Assembly: GCA_034770075.1 (NCBI GenBank)
Contig: CM068379.1
Location: 26,101,506 to 26,165,505 of the forward strand
Direction: 5' to 3'
Source of the DNA: Aralia elata
Lineage: Eukaryota > Streptophyta > Magnoliopsida > Apiales > Araliaceae
DNA length: 64,000 nt
Shown: positions 1 through 11,336 of the stretch, piece after piece
Numbering within the stretch: position 1 is the stretch's first letter
How the letters are laid out: the number at the start of each line of letters is the position of its first letter
Program-made: the position numbers and the translations under genes
Notes under the pieces: generated by a model
Database searches by the model: none
Told to the model about the DNA's origin: nothing
The model's input: the letters and a program-made list of their open reading frames with translations, nothing else

Positions 1-1748
1 GCGGGTCAAGGTGGAAATCTGCTCAGCATGAGTGGGAGTCCGAACGCAGGTAGCCCAATCGGTCATCATCACCGAGCCAGGAACCATGTCTCCAAGGAAG
101 AAAGTAGCCCGGGTCTGAGGACCGATGGTGCGAGGCACCCACCAAATCCGGAAAGCCTCGCTCGTACTGGGACCAGTAGATAGCATCCGGCCGTCCTCCC
201 CTGTGAGCATAATCTCCGAAGGCTGAGAATCCAGCGGCCAGGAGGTAGTGAAAGGAAGGGAATGCGGGATGCGGATCTCTCCAGTCACGCATCTGAATGT
301 GCGCTCTCCCAAATACATCACCCATCCTCCGACACTCTGCAAAGTGAGACGACGGGTGGACAGCGTGAACTCTGGGCCGGAAGGATACCCATCTGTAAAC
401 CCCACAGCTAGATGCTCCGAAAGATAAGGAGTCCAGACGACATCTGCAGCGGTGATCAGCTCCAGCTAGATGCGGCAGTGTGCAAAGCTGCCAGATACCA
501 GGACCTCCTCCAAAGTGCTATGATGCCATCGCCAACCCCGGGGATAAGTGTCCAGGCCAAGAGTAGTGACAGGCCTCAGACATGGAAGACGCTCGTAGGC
601 CCAGAACTGCAAACAGAAACAGTGAAAAGCATGAAATAACCGACAAATGTAGAAAAGAGAAATAAATGAAGGAAAGTACAGTAAGAGGAGAGGAAGAGAA
701 GCCTCACCAGCAAAAAGTGATAGAATCCGAGCCAGGCATCTGTCTGTCCCTCCGAACGTAGACGCAGACCGTGGAGGAAATAAGCAAAGGTGAACGACCC
801 CCAATCTTAGTCACCGATCCGGTCTACGTCTCTGACAGCTCCTATGACGCTGAAATGAATGGTAGAGGAGTTGTTCCCTAGGAAACAACCCCTCATAATG
901 GTCAGGAACAAGCGCCGTAGCAGAATGTCACGAGTACCCTAATCTGCTGGAATAGGCAGTGCGTATATACCCCCGACAGCATCAACAGCTAAAGCACCGG
1001 ACCGAATACTACGGGCCTTAAAGTCCCGGTCCTCAGCAGCGAAGCCCAATAAAGCCCGGACCTCCGCTGGAGTAATGTCAAGATCCAGAGGGACACGGGA
1101 CCCGGTAAACTCTATACCCGTGATGTACCTCCAGTCCCAGGGGGTCAGCACAACCTCGCAGTTAAGAAGATGAAGAGACTGCGTCTGGTGGAACCATCGC
1201 TCCGATAAGGCCCTCATGTAACCCCAGGGGAACTGGCGGGGGATGACAGTGAAAAAGTGACGGAAGCCCCAGGAATCCACCACCGCCTGGTAGTCGCTAT
1301 GCAGAGCGGTATAGAGGGAGTAAATGTTAAACCAGTTACCCCTCGGCTGGGTAAACTCGGACACATGTGACAAAAAATGAATGGATCAGTCGAGATCTAA
1401 ACAAAATTTGGGAATAAGTTCAGAGAAGTACTTTAAGCATACCTCATTAGCTACAAGAGATGCTGAGGGGTGACGACTGAGATCCCGACCCAATAGATCG
1501 GGTATCTGCACAGAGGCGCCAGAGAGGGCGCGGTGAGGAGATGGGGCCGGTGTGTTGGAGGATGGCCCCTCTGCCGCAACCTCCGGAAGAGCAACCTCTT
1601 CAACGTCCGGGTGATCGGGACGGATGACAGCCTCTGCCAGTCGACGAGCCTGACGGGTCCGAGGAAGAGCAGGGGCAGGTGCAACCCTACGGCGGCGAAC
1701 GCCCGAAGTCCGAGACGCAGAAGAGCTACTGGGAGCATCGGGATCCAT
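1..1748 (-). pseudogene. Antisense plant mobile domain (PMD) gene, decayed
   Basis: Reads from an ATG at 1746-1748 down to the window edge, antisense to element C. The first part (1748-1386) is Ser/Pro/Arg-rich and disordered. From about 1373 the protein is PMD-like: GFRHFFTVIP, then ERWFHQTQSLHL, then a block around TPWDWRYITGIEFTG. The same frame continues past in-frame stops at 939-941 and 807-809 to a likely intron at 607-707 (GTGAGG...TTTGCAG, 101 nt). The next exon begins FWAYERLPCL, which matches the usual PMD continuation, and has a stop at 466-468. It then runs open to position 1. PMD proteins occur as host genes (MAIN/MAIL family) and inside transposons. Its place between pol and the 3' LTR argues for a transposon-borne copy. 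How exon 1 joins the domain near 1380 is unclear. Confidence 0.7.
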
Positions 1749-2560
1749 AGCTGGAATAGAACAGACGAAGAGGGAGGTAAATTCTATTTTGAATTATGTC
1801 ATAAACATTCTAATCGTCATCATAGAATTAATGCAGCATGATGCATGTTTATTATGTGTTCATGAAAAAAAAAAAAATTCGGCAGAGTTCCGTCTGTAAA
1901 ATGGACATCCCATGCATATCCAAGCATGTTTTTCAAAAGAACCCAAGCCACAACAGATCGAAGTGCATTCATATGTGTAATTAAAGCATGTAAAGGACCA
2001 TAATGCATGATTTTCTTTCAAAAAAGGAACAAACAGATATGTGGGACCGCATCATGAGCATGAAATAGGACTCACACAGTTGATACATAGCATGTATATA
2101 TGATAATACATAGCATAGCATTGTAAAGCATACATTTCTATCTCTAACCATGCAAATAGCCAAATGTATAGCAAAACATTGACGAAATTGAAAAACAACC
2201 GGTCAAAGTGTTACCTATAGCGCGTAGATCGATCCTACCGGAGCAGTTTTTGCAAAAAGGTTGGAGAACTCAGCAAAAGGGCGTGCAAAGGTCGAAAAAG
2301 TCGCGTGGGGTACGAATGAAAGTGACAGATCTGGGAAGCGGCTGGCCGCTTAAAGCCCCGATCTTGGTCGCAGATCAATCTGCGGCTGGCCGCAGATCCA
2401 TCTGCGGCTGGCCGCAGATCCATCTGCGGCTGGGCCCAATGCTCCCCCTTGGTCCAATGTAAGCTTAATCGATCCTGAAGCCCATTTGACTCATAATTCG
2501 GTAATGAAATACGAGTTTTTGATGAATCGGAGGTCGAACGCGGCTTCTCAATGCGACCGA
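1749..2560. other. Non-coding part of element C upstream of the minisatellite
   Basis: No convincing coding sequence. It is AT-rich up to about 2200, then GC-richer. For the antisense PMD gene this would be the 5' flank and promoter side, but I see no clear TATA box. The short ORFs here have no recognisable domain. The GC palindromes at 2380-2440 are listed separately. Confidence 0.5.
2380..2440. repeat. Tandem GC palindrome, 22-bp period
   Basis: CTGCGGCTGGCCGCAG is a 16-bp inverted repeat with 7-bp arms. It occurs at 2380-2395 and 2402-2417, with a partial third copy from 2424, separated by ATCCAT. Related palindromes lie in the C-type LTRs at about 3950-3975 and 17625-17680. They would fold into stable hairpins in either transcript. 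Confidence 0.85.
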
Positions 2561-3476
2561 GTGACCGGATACGAGACCCGGCACCGACGAGATGGTCGAC
2601 CGGCGACGATACCCGGCGATCACGATATGGGTGACCGGCGACGAAACCCGGCCCCGACGAGACAATCGACTGGCGACGATACGCAGCGATTACGAGATGG
2701 GTGACCTGCGACGAAACCCGGCCCCGACAAGACAACCAACCAGCGACGATACCCGGGGGTTACAAGTTGGGTGACCGGCGACGATACCCGGCCCCGACGA
2801 GATGATCGACTGGCGACGATACCCGGCGATCACGAGATGGGTGACCGGCGACGATACCCGGCCCCGACAAGACAACCAACCGGTGACGATATCCGGGGGT
2901 TACAGGATGGGTGACCGGCGACGATACCCGGCCCCGACGAGATGGTCGACCGGCGACGATACCCGGCGATCACGAGATGGGTGACCGGCGACGAAACCCG
3001 GCACCGACGAGACGATCGACCGGCGATGATAACCGGCGATTACGAGATGGGTGACCGGCGACGAAACCCGGCCCCGACGAGACGATCGACCGGCGACGAT
3101 AGCCGGCGATTATGAGGTGGGTGACCGGCGACGAAACCCGGCCCCGACGAGACGATCGACCGGCGACGATAACCGGCGATCACGAGATGGATGACCGGCA
3201 ACGATACCCGGCCCCGACAAGACAACCAACCGGCGACGATACCCGGGGGTTACAAGATGATCGACCGGCGACGATACCCGGCGATCACGAGATGGGTGAC
3301 CGGCGACGACACCCGGCCCCGACAAGACAACCAACCGGTGACGATACCCGGGGGTTACAAGATGGGTGACCGGCGACGATACCCGGCCCCGACGAGACGA
3401 TCGACCGGCGACGATACCAGGCGATCACGAGATGGGTGACCGGCGACGAAACCCGGCCCCGACGAGACGATCATCC
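2561..3476. repeat. 35-bp minisatellite in a 70-bp dimer arrangement, about 26 monomers
   Basis: Starts of the 70-bp unit (GTGACCGGCGACGA...) fall at 2561, 2631, 2701, 2771, 2841, 2911, 2981, 3051, 3121, 3191, 3296, 3366 and 3436. Each unit is two related 35-bp halves: GTGACCGGCG..., and TCGACCGGCG... or a CAACCAACCGG variant. The step from 3191 to 3296 is 105 bp, which is three monomers and reveals the 35-bp register. GC- and CpG-rich. All reading frames stay partly open because 70 bp shifts the frame, so the ORFs here are artefacts. It lies just upstream of the polypurine tract of C, in the hypervariable 3' region known to breed satellites in plant gypsy elements. Confidence 0.95.
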
Positions 3477-3640
3477 GCACTAACACCCTTTTACGAATAT
3501 TTTGCATCCGTGGCATCTTACGTTGCATCATAAGTCATGTGTGTTGCATCACGTATGTATTGTCATCCTTGTGCATTGTCATTCATGCGTCGAGTGTCTA
3601 TTCTTTATCCTGTTCATTTCATTTAAACATTGCATAAACA

Positions 3641-3657
3641 TGATAAAGAGGGGCAGC
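3641..3657 (+). promoter_or_regulatory. Polypurine tract of element C
   Basis: AAAGAGGGGCAGC sits directly before the TGTAGACACCC start of the LTR. This is where plus-strand DNA synthesis is primed. The GGGGCAGC spacing to TG is what I expect for Tat-type elements. Confidence 0.8.
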
Positions 3658-5308
3658 TGTAGACACCCAAATTTTGCGTTCCCTATACTAACTGTGACAG
3701 GAGGGCAAAATCGTCAATTGAACCGGCTTGCGGGAGCAAGGGAATGGGCACAAGTGCGAACGCTCAACACCACCGCGATGATTGGCGACCAAGGCTGACG
3801 TGACAATAAGGCCGTCCGAAACGGGCATTCCCGAATGAGGTGGCACGTCTCCTGGAAATTCCCGGACTGCAAAATACAAGCCTGTCAGCGAAAACCGACG
3901 TTACGACACAAAAGTCGAGGCGTTACACGAAAATCGGGAAAGTCAAACCGGCCAGCCGCGGATTGATCTGCGGCCAATAAGTGCCCCTGTTGAAAACACG
4001 GAACTCGAAACCAGGTGAGTGGAAGGTAGGCGGCTGGCTTTGGCCAGCCTATTTCAGCTCATTTCCGCTTCAGCATACAGAAAGTGGAGAGATTGAAAGA
4101 AGAGGAGAATTCAGCAGCAGCAAAGCACGGAAATAGAAGGAAAAATAGCAAATTTTGCAACCAAATAGGAAGAAAAGAGAGAAAAAAAAAAGAGGATTTA
4201 TACTCTTTTGATTTTGATTGTATCAAATATACTTCTCATCCTATTCAAATACACAAGTTTACATCCATTTGAGATCATTTGCAAGGTGAAAATTCCCTTT
4301 GTTATAGCAATTTATATCATATTGTTTGGTTAAATTAAATGTAGTTTTTATGTAATTTGTGGTGGGATAATGGATTAGGGATTATTAGTGAGGGTTCCAT
4401 CGGAACAAAATTCTACCTAATAACCCGAGGATATCCAATTGGTGAAATTTCCATCTTGTTTATGGTGATTTATTGGGTGTAATCTATTTAGATCATCATT
4501 TTCGGATATCATGGTGTATTAGGCAAATCCGTGTTGGTTAGTTTAGTAGTATTCATTTTGCGGGTATGTGGTAATCTCGGGTGTGAGCCTAGGAACGCGA
4601 CCCCGTGGTCCAAATACAATGATGGACGTTTTGATATATATAATAGATTCAAGGTGCTCGTTTTTGTAACATGTAATCGTCGGGCCTTAAAACGACGCTA
4701 AGGCGAGAATCGGATTTAGGGCCCCGTAGTAGTGAAATATGTGATTGTTGGCATTCGGGGATATTTTGATGGCTTACATGCCCGTGAATAGCCCCTACGC
4801 GTTTTGATATTTAATTTGATTTGTGACACCAAACAAAAGATTTCAAAGCCAAAACAATAAAGATTTTTCTAAAATCAATCAAAGTAGGATATTAGCATCA
4901 CGAGGCTAAGAATTGGAAATGCTAATGAAAGTCGATTCCTATTTTACGAGAAAGCTAAAGAAAAGTCGTTTCCAAATGTCACGAAAAAATAGTTTTATAA
5001 AAAGAAATAATCGTTTTACTAAACCTTGATACATAGGGCGAAAGAGATCCTAGAAATTGCCATCATTTATGAAAGCAACATATAAATCTCGATTCCTATT
5101 TTGGCTAAGGTTTAACAAATTTATGTTTTGCCAAAACGACACCTAATGAAAATCTCATAGTTTTGACAATTAAAATCAAACCTTTCTTATAAAGCTTTCT
5201 CGTATAAACCAAGTGACATTCTAAAGCATTCTCACAAGAAACCACGACTTCTCATCAAAACCCAAATGGTTTCTTCATGCAAACTCACCACGACATTCAC
5301 ATAGGCAC

Positions 5309-5342
5309 ACACACACACGCGCGCGCACATACACATACACAT
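5309..5342. repeat. CA/CG dinucleotide microsatellite
   Basis: An alternating (CA)n(CG)n(CA)n run. The same position in the two other Tat-type LTRs also holds a TG/CA run (about 12524-12560 and 51389-51415), so it is part of the LTR family and not a random expansion. Confidence 0.85.
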
Positions 5343-5372
5343 TCAAGAATTAAAGGATAGAAAAAGCATCAA

Positions 5373-5480
5373 GATTGCGGTAACCGTGTTTCACGGAAGT
5401 CGGGGGGTGCCTAACACATTCCCCTCGCTTAAGCAAGCCCCCGAACTCTATGAATCTCGGTTCGCAGACCAATTAATTCG
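5373..5480 (+). promoter_or_regulatory. Conserved block near the end of Tat-type LTRs
   Basis: Contains the hairpin CCGTGTTTCACGG, the string GGGGTGCCTAACAC, the palindrome GCTTAAGC and CCCGAACTCTATGAATCTCGG. Nearly the same block occurs inverted at about 12395-12500 (C-type LTR) and 51285-51385 (LTR of D). The rest of the D and C LTRs has diverged much more. A role in transcript processing, packaging or U5 structure is plausible but is inference. Confidence 0.55.
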
Positions 5481-5692
5481 GAGTCACATATGAGCTAGCG
5501 ATTTATAAAAAAACGAAAACTCGGATGAGTTGGTACATCCATTTCAAATATACCAACTGGCGACTCTGGTTAATTGGCTCATCATAAAAAACGATCTTTC
5601 AAAACCCCGTCGACATCAATGCCGACCTTTCCCAAAAAATCATTCAATCCAAAGGCTGAAAAATCGGAAAGGACGAAAAACCGGCGTCGACA

Positions 5693-6481
5693 ACTCAATT
5701 TACAGATAACTCAGTATACGTTCATGGAACAAAACTCATAAGAACATAAATTAAAGTTTGAAATCAAGGAATTACCTTGATTAGTGCTTGGATTATGCAA
5801 CAATTGAATGAAACTTCTTCTCAATTCTCTAATTCCTCTCAATTCTCTCTCTCTCTGTATAAACTTTTAGAAACTGCTGATAGAATGATCGGTATAATAA
5901 TAATACGTGAAAAACTAAATGGCAGAACATGGTGTCAGTTAATAACTGGCACCAACTCCCACTAAGGCCTTGTTTGGCAACTCAATTATTCCTCCCTTCT
6001 AATTTATTTTAATAAATTACTTATTATATAGTTCAATGTCACATATTTAATCAATTAAATAATCTTATTTAAATCAATTAAATAAAATAAAATAATACCA
6101 CATTAAATCACATAGTCACATAATTAAAATTCTCCTTTATTAATAATGACAAATTATTTAGTCTCTAATTAATTATTAAAATAATCAGAGATTACATTAT
6201 ACTTATTTAATTAATGCATTTAATCAAATAACTAAAGTAAACACATACTTTGAATATAAAAATTCTCCACATCAATTTTACTAATGTAACATATATAATT
6301 AAATTAATCTACCACAAATTCATCAATTAATCAATTAGTTCAACAAGCAAATCATCGAAAAATATTTATTTAATTCAATAAATATTTAAATTAAATTACA
6401 AAATTCTCGTTCGTCAGATCTTTCCCTCCTTAAAAGGATTCTATCCTCGGAATCACGACTCAATTAATTCGTCCCGTTACA
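5693..6481 (-). repeat. 3' LTR of B1, first about 790 bp
   Basis: Minus-strand LTR beginning TGTAACGGGACG at 6481, or at the second LTR start at 6418. It is homologous to 19275-20066 with only scattered differences, including the CT-rich run and the AT-rich U3 part. It stops abruptly at 5693, where the LTR of C ends. Confidence 0.8.
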
Positions 6482-6500
6482 TTCTCCCCCCCCCCTACAA
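6411..6500 (-). promoter_or_regulatory. Duplicated polypurine tract / LTR-start region of B1
   Basis: On the minus strand there are two similar units in a row. One is GATTCTGGGGACAGAATC...GGGGGGGAGAATGTAACGG, the other GATTCCGAGGATAGAATCC...AAGGAGGGAAAGA followed by the LTR-like start. Each holds a purine tract followed by a TG-type LTR start. The same duplication is present in B2 (37927-38030) and, in part, at 20010-20068. Confidence 0.7.
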
Positions 6501-6531
6501 AGATTCTGTCCCCAGAATCGCTACACATAGG

Positions 6532-9500
6532 CTAAGCAAATAGCTGTGGATAATTTCTTATCATTTGATCTTTGAGTTCCCACGTAGCTTCTTCAGCGTT
6601 GTGGTTCCTCCAGATCACCTTAACAGAAGGTATAATTTTATTTCGTAGCACTTGTTCTTTCATGTCAACTATCTGAACAGGCTCTTCTTCGTAAGACAAA
6701 TCCTTCTCAACTTGCAGGGGTTCATACTCTATGACATGCTTGTAATCGGGTTTGTACGGTCGTAATATCGAGACATGAAAGACATTGTGGATGTGTTCCA
6801 GCGCTGGAGGTAAAGCTACCTCATATGCGACCTCACCAACTCTTCTTAACACTTCAAAGGGTCCAATGAACCTTGGGCTCAGTTTTTCCTTCTTACCAAA
6901 ACGAATCTTCCCTTTCCAGGGAGATACTTTCAAGAAAACATAACTACCAGACTCAAACTCTCGATTCTTACGATGTTGATTGGCATATTTCTTCTGTCTA
7001 TCCTGAGCTGCTATCAATCTTGTCCTGATTAATTTGACGATTTCTGCGGTCTGTTGCACCAGTTCTGGTCCTAGCAATTAACGTTCGCCAACTTCATCCC
7101 AACATAATGGAGTTCTACACTTTCTGTCGTACAATGCTTCGTAAGGCGGCATGCCAATACTTGCGTGATGACTGTTGTTGTAAGCAAATTCCACCAACGG
7201 TAGATGATCATCCCAATTTCCTTTGAAGTCCATAATGCAAGCTCGTAACATATCTTCCAATGTTTGAATCATTCTTTCGCTCTGTCCGTCGGTCTGTGGA
7301 TGATATGTTGTACTCATACATAATTGCATTCCCATGCATTCCTGTAGCCGTTTCCAGAAGTTCGATGTGAAGCGCAGATCCCTATCTGAGATAATAGATA
7401 TTGGAACTCCGTGCCTCGAAACAATCTCCTTCACATACAACTTCGCCAACTGCTCTAGGTTGAATCTGATCTTGATCGGTAGAAAATGTGCTGATTTTGT
7501 CAGTCGATCTACGATAACCCATACTGCGTCGAAACCTTTCTGAGTCATCGGAAGACCTACTACGAAATCCATGGTGATGTGCTCCCATTTCCATTTTGGG
7601 ATTTCTAACGGTTGTAATAGCCCACTTGGTCTCTGGTGTTCAGCTTTAACTTTCTGACATGTCAAACACTTGGCTACATAATCGGCAATGTCTCTCTTTA
7701 TATTCGGCCACCAAAAATGCTGTCGGAGATCTTGGTACATCTTCGTACTACTCGGATGAATCGAATATCTTGAATTATGAGCTTCGCTCAAAATTTCTTC
7801 CTTAACCTCTTGTGCTGGCGGAACCCAAATTCTTCCCTCGAATCTTAATACTCCCTCGTTATCCGCTTTGAATTTCGCTTCATCCCCTCCAGATATTGTT
7901 TTCCTGATTCTATCACATTCTTCGTCCTAAATTTGTGCTTCCTTAACCTTATCCACCAAAGTTGGGCCGGTTCCCAATTAAAATAATTTTTTGTCAGACT
8001 CTTCCAGATATTTCACCTCCAACTCTAGTTTCGCCATTGCTGTAATTAGCTCCTCTTGAGCGGTAATCATAGACAATTTCTCCCGTCCCTTTCTACTTAA
8101 GGCGTCGGCCACAACATTTGCTTTACCCGGATGGTATAAAATCTCGCAGTCGGAATCTTTTATTAATCCCAACCATCTCCTCTGAAGCATGTTCAGATCC
8201 TTCTGTGTAAAAATATATTTCTGACTCTTGTCGTCTGTATATATTTCACACTTCTCCCCGTAAAGATAGTGCCTCCATATCTTCAAAGCAAATACAACCG
8301 CGGCCAATTCCAAATCATGGGTAGGATACTCCTTTTCATAGTCCTTTAATTGTCGTGACGCATATGCAATGACCTTACCGTTCTGCATAAGTACACAGCC
8401 TAGTCCTTTATGCGACGCATCACTATGCACCACAAAATTTCCTATGCTATCTGGTAGAGACAACACAGGCGCCGTACTCAACCTCTTCTTTAATTCTTGG
8501 AAACTTTCCTCACACTTCTCCGTCCAAACGAACTTTACCATCTTCCTAGTCAAATTCGTTAACGGAGTCGCGATTTTGAAAAAATTCTGAATGAATCTCC
8601 TGTAGTAACCTGCCAACCCTAGGAAACTCCTTACTTCTGATGGTGTCTTCGGCTGATCCCAGTTAAGAACTGCTTCAACCTTTGACGGATCCACCGAAAT
8701 CCCATACTTGTCAATCACATGTCCAAGAAATTGCGCTCGCTCTATCCAGAATTCACACTTTGAAAATTTAGCGTACAACTTCTCTTTTCTTAACGCTTCT
8801 AATGTCGCTTTTAAATGGTCTGCATTCTCTTTTTTGGTTTTGGAGTAAATTAAAATATCATCAATGAATACTACTATAAACTTGTCCAAAAACGGCTTAA
8901 ACACCCTGTTCATTAACTCCATGAATGCTGCAGGAGCATTCGTTAGACTAAATGACATCACCAGAAACTCGTAGTGACCATAACGAATCCTGAACGCTAT
9001 CTTCGGTACATCTTCCTTCTTCACCTTCAACTGATGATACCCACTCCTTAAATCTATCTTCGAGAAATATCTAGCTCCTTTCAACTGATCAAACAAGTCG
9101 TCGATTCTTGGCAACGGATATTTATTTTTAATCGTGACCTTGTTCAACTCCCTGTAATCAATGCAAAGTCGCATCGATCCGTCTTTCTTTTTAACAAACA
9201 ACATCGGCGCTCCCCACGGCGATATGCTCGGCTGAATATACTTTTTATCTAAAAGTTCTTGCAATTATACCATTAATTCTTTCATCTCTATCGGGGCCAT
9301 ACGGTACGGAGCCTTCAATATCGGTGCAGTTCCTAGTGCCAAATCAATTACAAACTCAACTTTCCTATCTGGCAGAAGTCCTGGCAAATCGTCTAGGAAG
9401 ACGTCTACAAAGTCCCTTATGACAAGTATCTCTTCTAATTTCGGACTCTCTTTTCGAGTATCAACTATGTAGGCTAAGTATCCCATACAGCCTTGTCTTA

Positions 9501-9948
9501 ACAACTTCCTGGCCTACATCATCGTTAGATAACTCACTTGCCTAGGCGACTTGCTGCCGTAAAATACTACCTTTGATGGAGTCATAAGGTTAATACGTTT
9601 CTTTTGGTAATCAATTATCGCTCCATAATTGAATAGCCAATCCATACCCAAAATAACGTCAAATTCCCCAAGTTTGATTGGGATAAGATCTACAGTCATT
9701 ACGTTTCCCTTAATATCCACCCTACAGTTCTTGTGTACGTACCTAACAGGAATTACCTCCCTATTCGCAATTTCTATGTTCAAAGGGTAATCTAATTCCT
9801 CCTTAGGCAATTCTAAGTTCTTAGCAAAGTCATCGGATATAAATGAACAAGTAGCACCCGAATCAAACAATACATAAGCATCTATATTATTGATCGGAAT
9901 AATACCTGACACCACATCGCGAGACTGCATGGCATCTTGCACGGTCAT
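6532..9948 (-). pseudogene. B1 pol: protease, reverse transcriptase, RNase H, integrase, chromodomain-like end
   Basis: Domains in order on the minus strand: protease with DSGAT (near 9865); reverse transcriptase (about 9264-8300) with the FIDD catalytic motif near 8860; RNase H with HSDASHKG (near 8430); integrase with an H2C2 zinc region (near 7780-7600), the DFVVGLP region and the NPxTDGQSER-type block (YHPQTDGQSE); and a C-terminal stretch with VIWRNHNAEEATWE, a chromodomain signature of chromoviruses. In-frame stops fall at about 9514, 9265, 7978, near 7926 and 7078, mostly explained by C-to-T or G-to-A changes. The MM-stop at 9514 is at the same codon as in element A. Not functional. 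Confidence 0.9.
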
Positions 9949-10032
9949 GTTAAAAATTCTGGCGGTAAGTCAGTTTGTTGGTGCTGATCCGGTTATGGTT
10001 AACGTGCCACCACCACTGTTTCCCTTATTTCC

Positions 10033-11042
10033 TCATGTTCCTATTCTCGTTCCTCCTGCTGCCTTTCTGGGACAATCCCTAGCCAGATGATCCTTCGATC
10101 CGCATGTGAAACAAGTGCCCTTCTTTGGATTCGGACAATTTGGTGCTATGTGGCCTTCCTGACCATAATTGTAACAAACCCTCTTCCCCTTCAGGCATAT
10201 CCCTATATGATTCTTCCCGCAAGTAACACACGCCTCTACCTTCTTCTTATGACCTCCTTGTTGGTTTCCAGCAGATCCATTATCATTCACTTTCGCTTCT
10301 GATTGTGACCACCACTGTTACTACCACTCGCTTTGTTATTCTCACTTTCACCCTTCTTCTTTTGCTCCTGGTTATACTTAGTCAGAGCATCACTCCCACC
10401 TTCGGTGATGATCGCCTTTTCCAACACTCCAGCAAAAGTGTTCAATTGGAACATTGACACCTTGCTATACAACCACGGCTTCAACCCTTGTTCAAACCTC
10501 CTCGCCTTCCTCTCATCCGTATTCACTTAGTAAGTTGCGAACCTAGCCAACTCATTAAACTTCGCCGCATACTCCGGTACAGTCATGGTACCCTGTTTCA
10601 GCTTTAGAAATTGAATCTTCATCTGGTTACGCGAGCTCGTCGGAAAGTACATCTCAAAGAACATCTCCTTAAATTTATCCCATGCGATTACACCCTGACC
10701 TCCTCGAACCTTATTCGCTTGCCACCAATAGCTGGCCTCTGACTTAAGCATGAACATTGCAAAGGCAGTCTTTTGGTCCTCACTAACCCTAGCAACATCA
10801 AATACTTTCTCCATTTCCATCACCCAAGTTTAGGCTTCGATCAGGTTCAGGGAACCCCTAAACTCTGGCAGTCCTACCGCTTTGAAATCCTTAAATGACG
10901 TCACTGGTGGAGTTTGCGGCTGATTCGCAAGGGCTCCAGCCAAAAGGTTCACCAACTGTTGTACAGGATTAGCATTAGCGTCGTTGTTATTATTGGTAGA
11001 GCTCTCTTGAGCTTGTTGACGTGGTTGGCGTCTCGGCGGCAT
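10033..11042 (-). pseudogene. B1 gag: capsid and nucleocapsid
   Basis: Begins MPPRRQPRQQ at 11042, close to the gag start of B2. The capsid region has FKDFKAVGLPEF, EASYWWQANKVRGG and FNELARFA (family retrotrans_gag). The nucleocapsid has a C-x2-C-x3-H-x3-C motif (CVTCGKNHIGIC) and two CCHC knuckles, CYNYGQEGHIAPNC and CFTCGSKDHLARDC; the first has Tyr where Cys is usual. Stops at 10830, 10527 and 10287 break the frame. Gag would form the virus-like particle and bind the element RNA. Confidence 0.88.
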
Positions 11043-11336
11043 TTTCTGTTCAAGAATATGCGCTTATTAAATTAACACTCAATTTCTTAAGTGTTCAACA
11101 TTTAACTCAAATAATTCAGGTTAAACATTTAACACATAACATCTTCAAATAAAATTGATATTTCATTAATTCAAAAGTTTAAACATAGAAAGATAGCATC
11201 ACTGCTATTTACATCAACTATCCCAAGATCAAACAATCTTTAGGATTAAATAGTCATATTCCATTGTGTATAGTCATGATGGAATTTACATCATAAAGTA
11301 TCATAAATATTTACACATAATTTAAAACGTCTCCTA
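11043..11336. other. Spacer between the extra ORF and gag in B1
   Basis: AT-rich leader with no coding signal. The same spacer in B2 (42546-42839) is closely similar, which fits an untranslated segment carried by the family. Confidence 0.6.

Larger units (their letters stand above)
1..5692 (+). mobile_element. Element C: 3' part of a Tat-like Ty3/gypsy retrotransposon
   Basis: The 5' LTR, gag and pol lie left of the window. Seen here, in order: an antisense plant-mobile-domain gene, a non-coding stretch, a 35-bp minisatellite, a polypurine tract and a complete 3' LTR ending at 5692. The LTR matches the LTR of element D, whose RNase H and integrase are of Tat type, so I infer Tat. An additional antisense ORF and a repeat-rich 3' region are known features of plant Tat elements. 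C appears to have inserted into the 3' LTR of B1, which resumes at 5693. The TSD cannot be checked because the left end is outside. Confidence 0.75.
3658..5692 (+). repeat. 3' LTR of element C (2035 bp)
   Basis: Starts TGTAGACACCC and ends CCGGCGTCGACA, with short inverted termini. A minus-strand copy at 12176-17752 and the partial LTR of D near 51020-51457 are homologous. It contains a small GC palindrome (about 3953-3972), a CA/CG microsatellite and a conserved terminal block. An 11-base TGGCGACTCTG at 5557-5567 resembles the Tat primer-binding site although it is inside the LTR. Short ORFs such as 4084-4272 have no recognisable domain. Confidence 0.88.

Noticed and set aside
1..1748. PMD sequence as a functional host gene
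   Set aside because: Three in-frame stops, and a position between missing pol and the 3' LTR of a retrotransposon.
2486..3439. Several overlapping ORFs with repeated VTGDDTRPR-like peptides on both strands
   Set aside because: They arise from the 35-bp minisatellite, which lacks stops in several frames. There is no domain, no consistent start, and the frame changes between units.
7334..7543. Plus-strand ORFs overlapping pol (also 8369-8590, 9890-10302, 29244-29492, 33620-33868, 39141-39353, 41395-41915)
   Set aside because: Shadows on the opposite strand of conserved gag-pol coding sequence, with no domain of their own.
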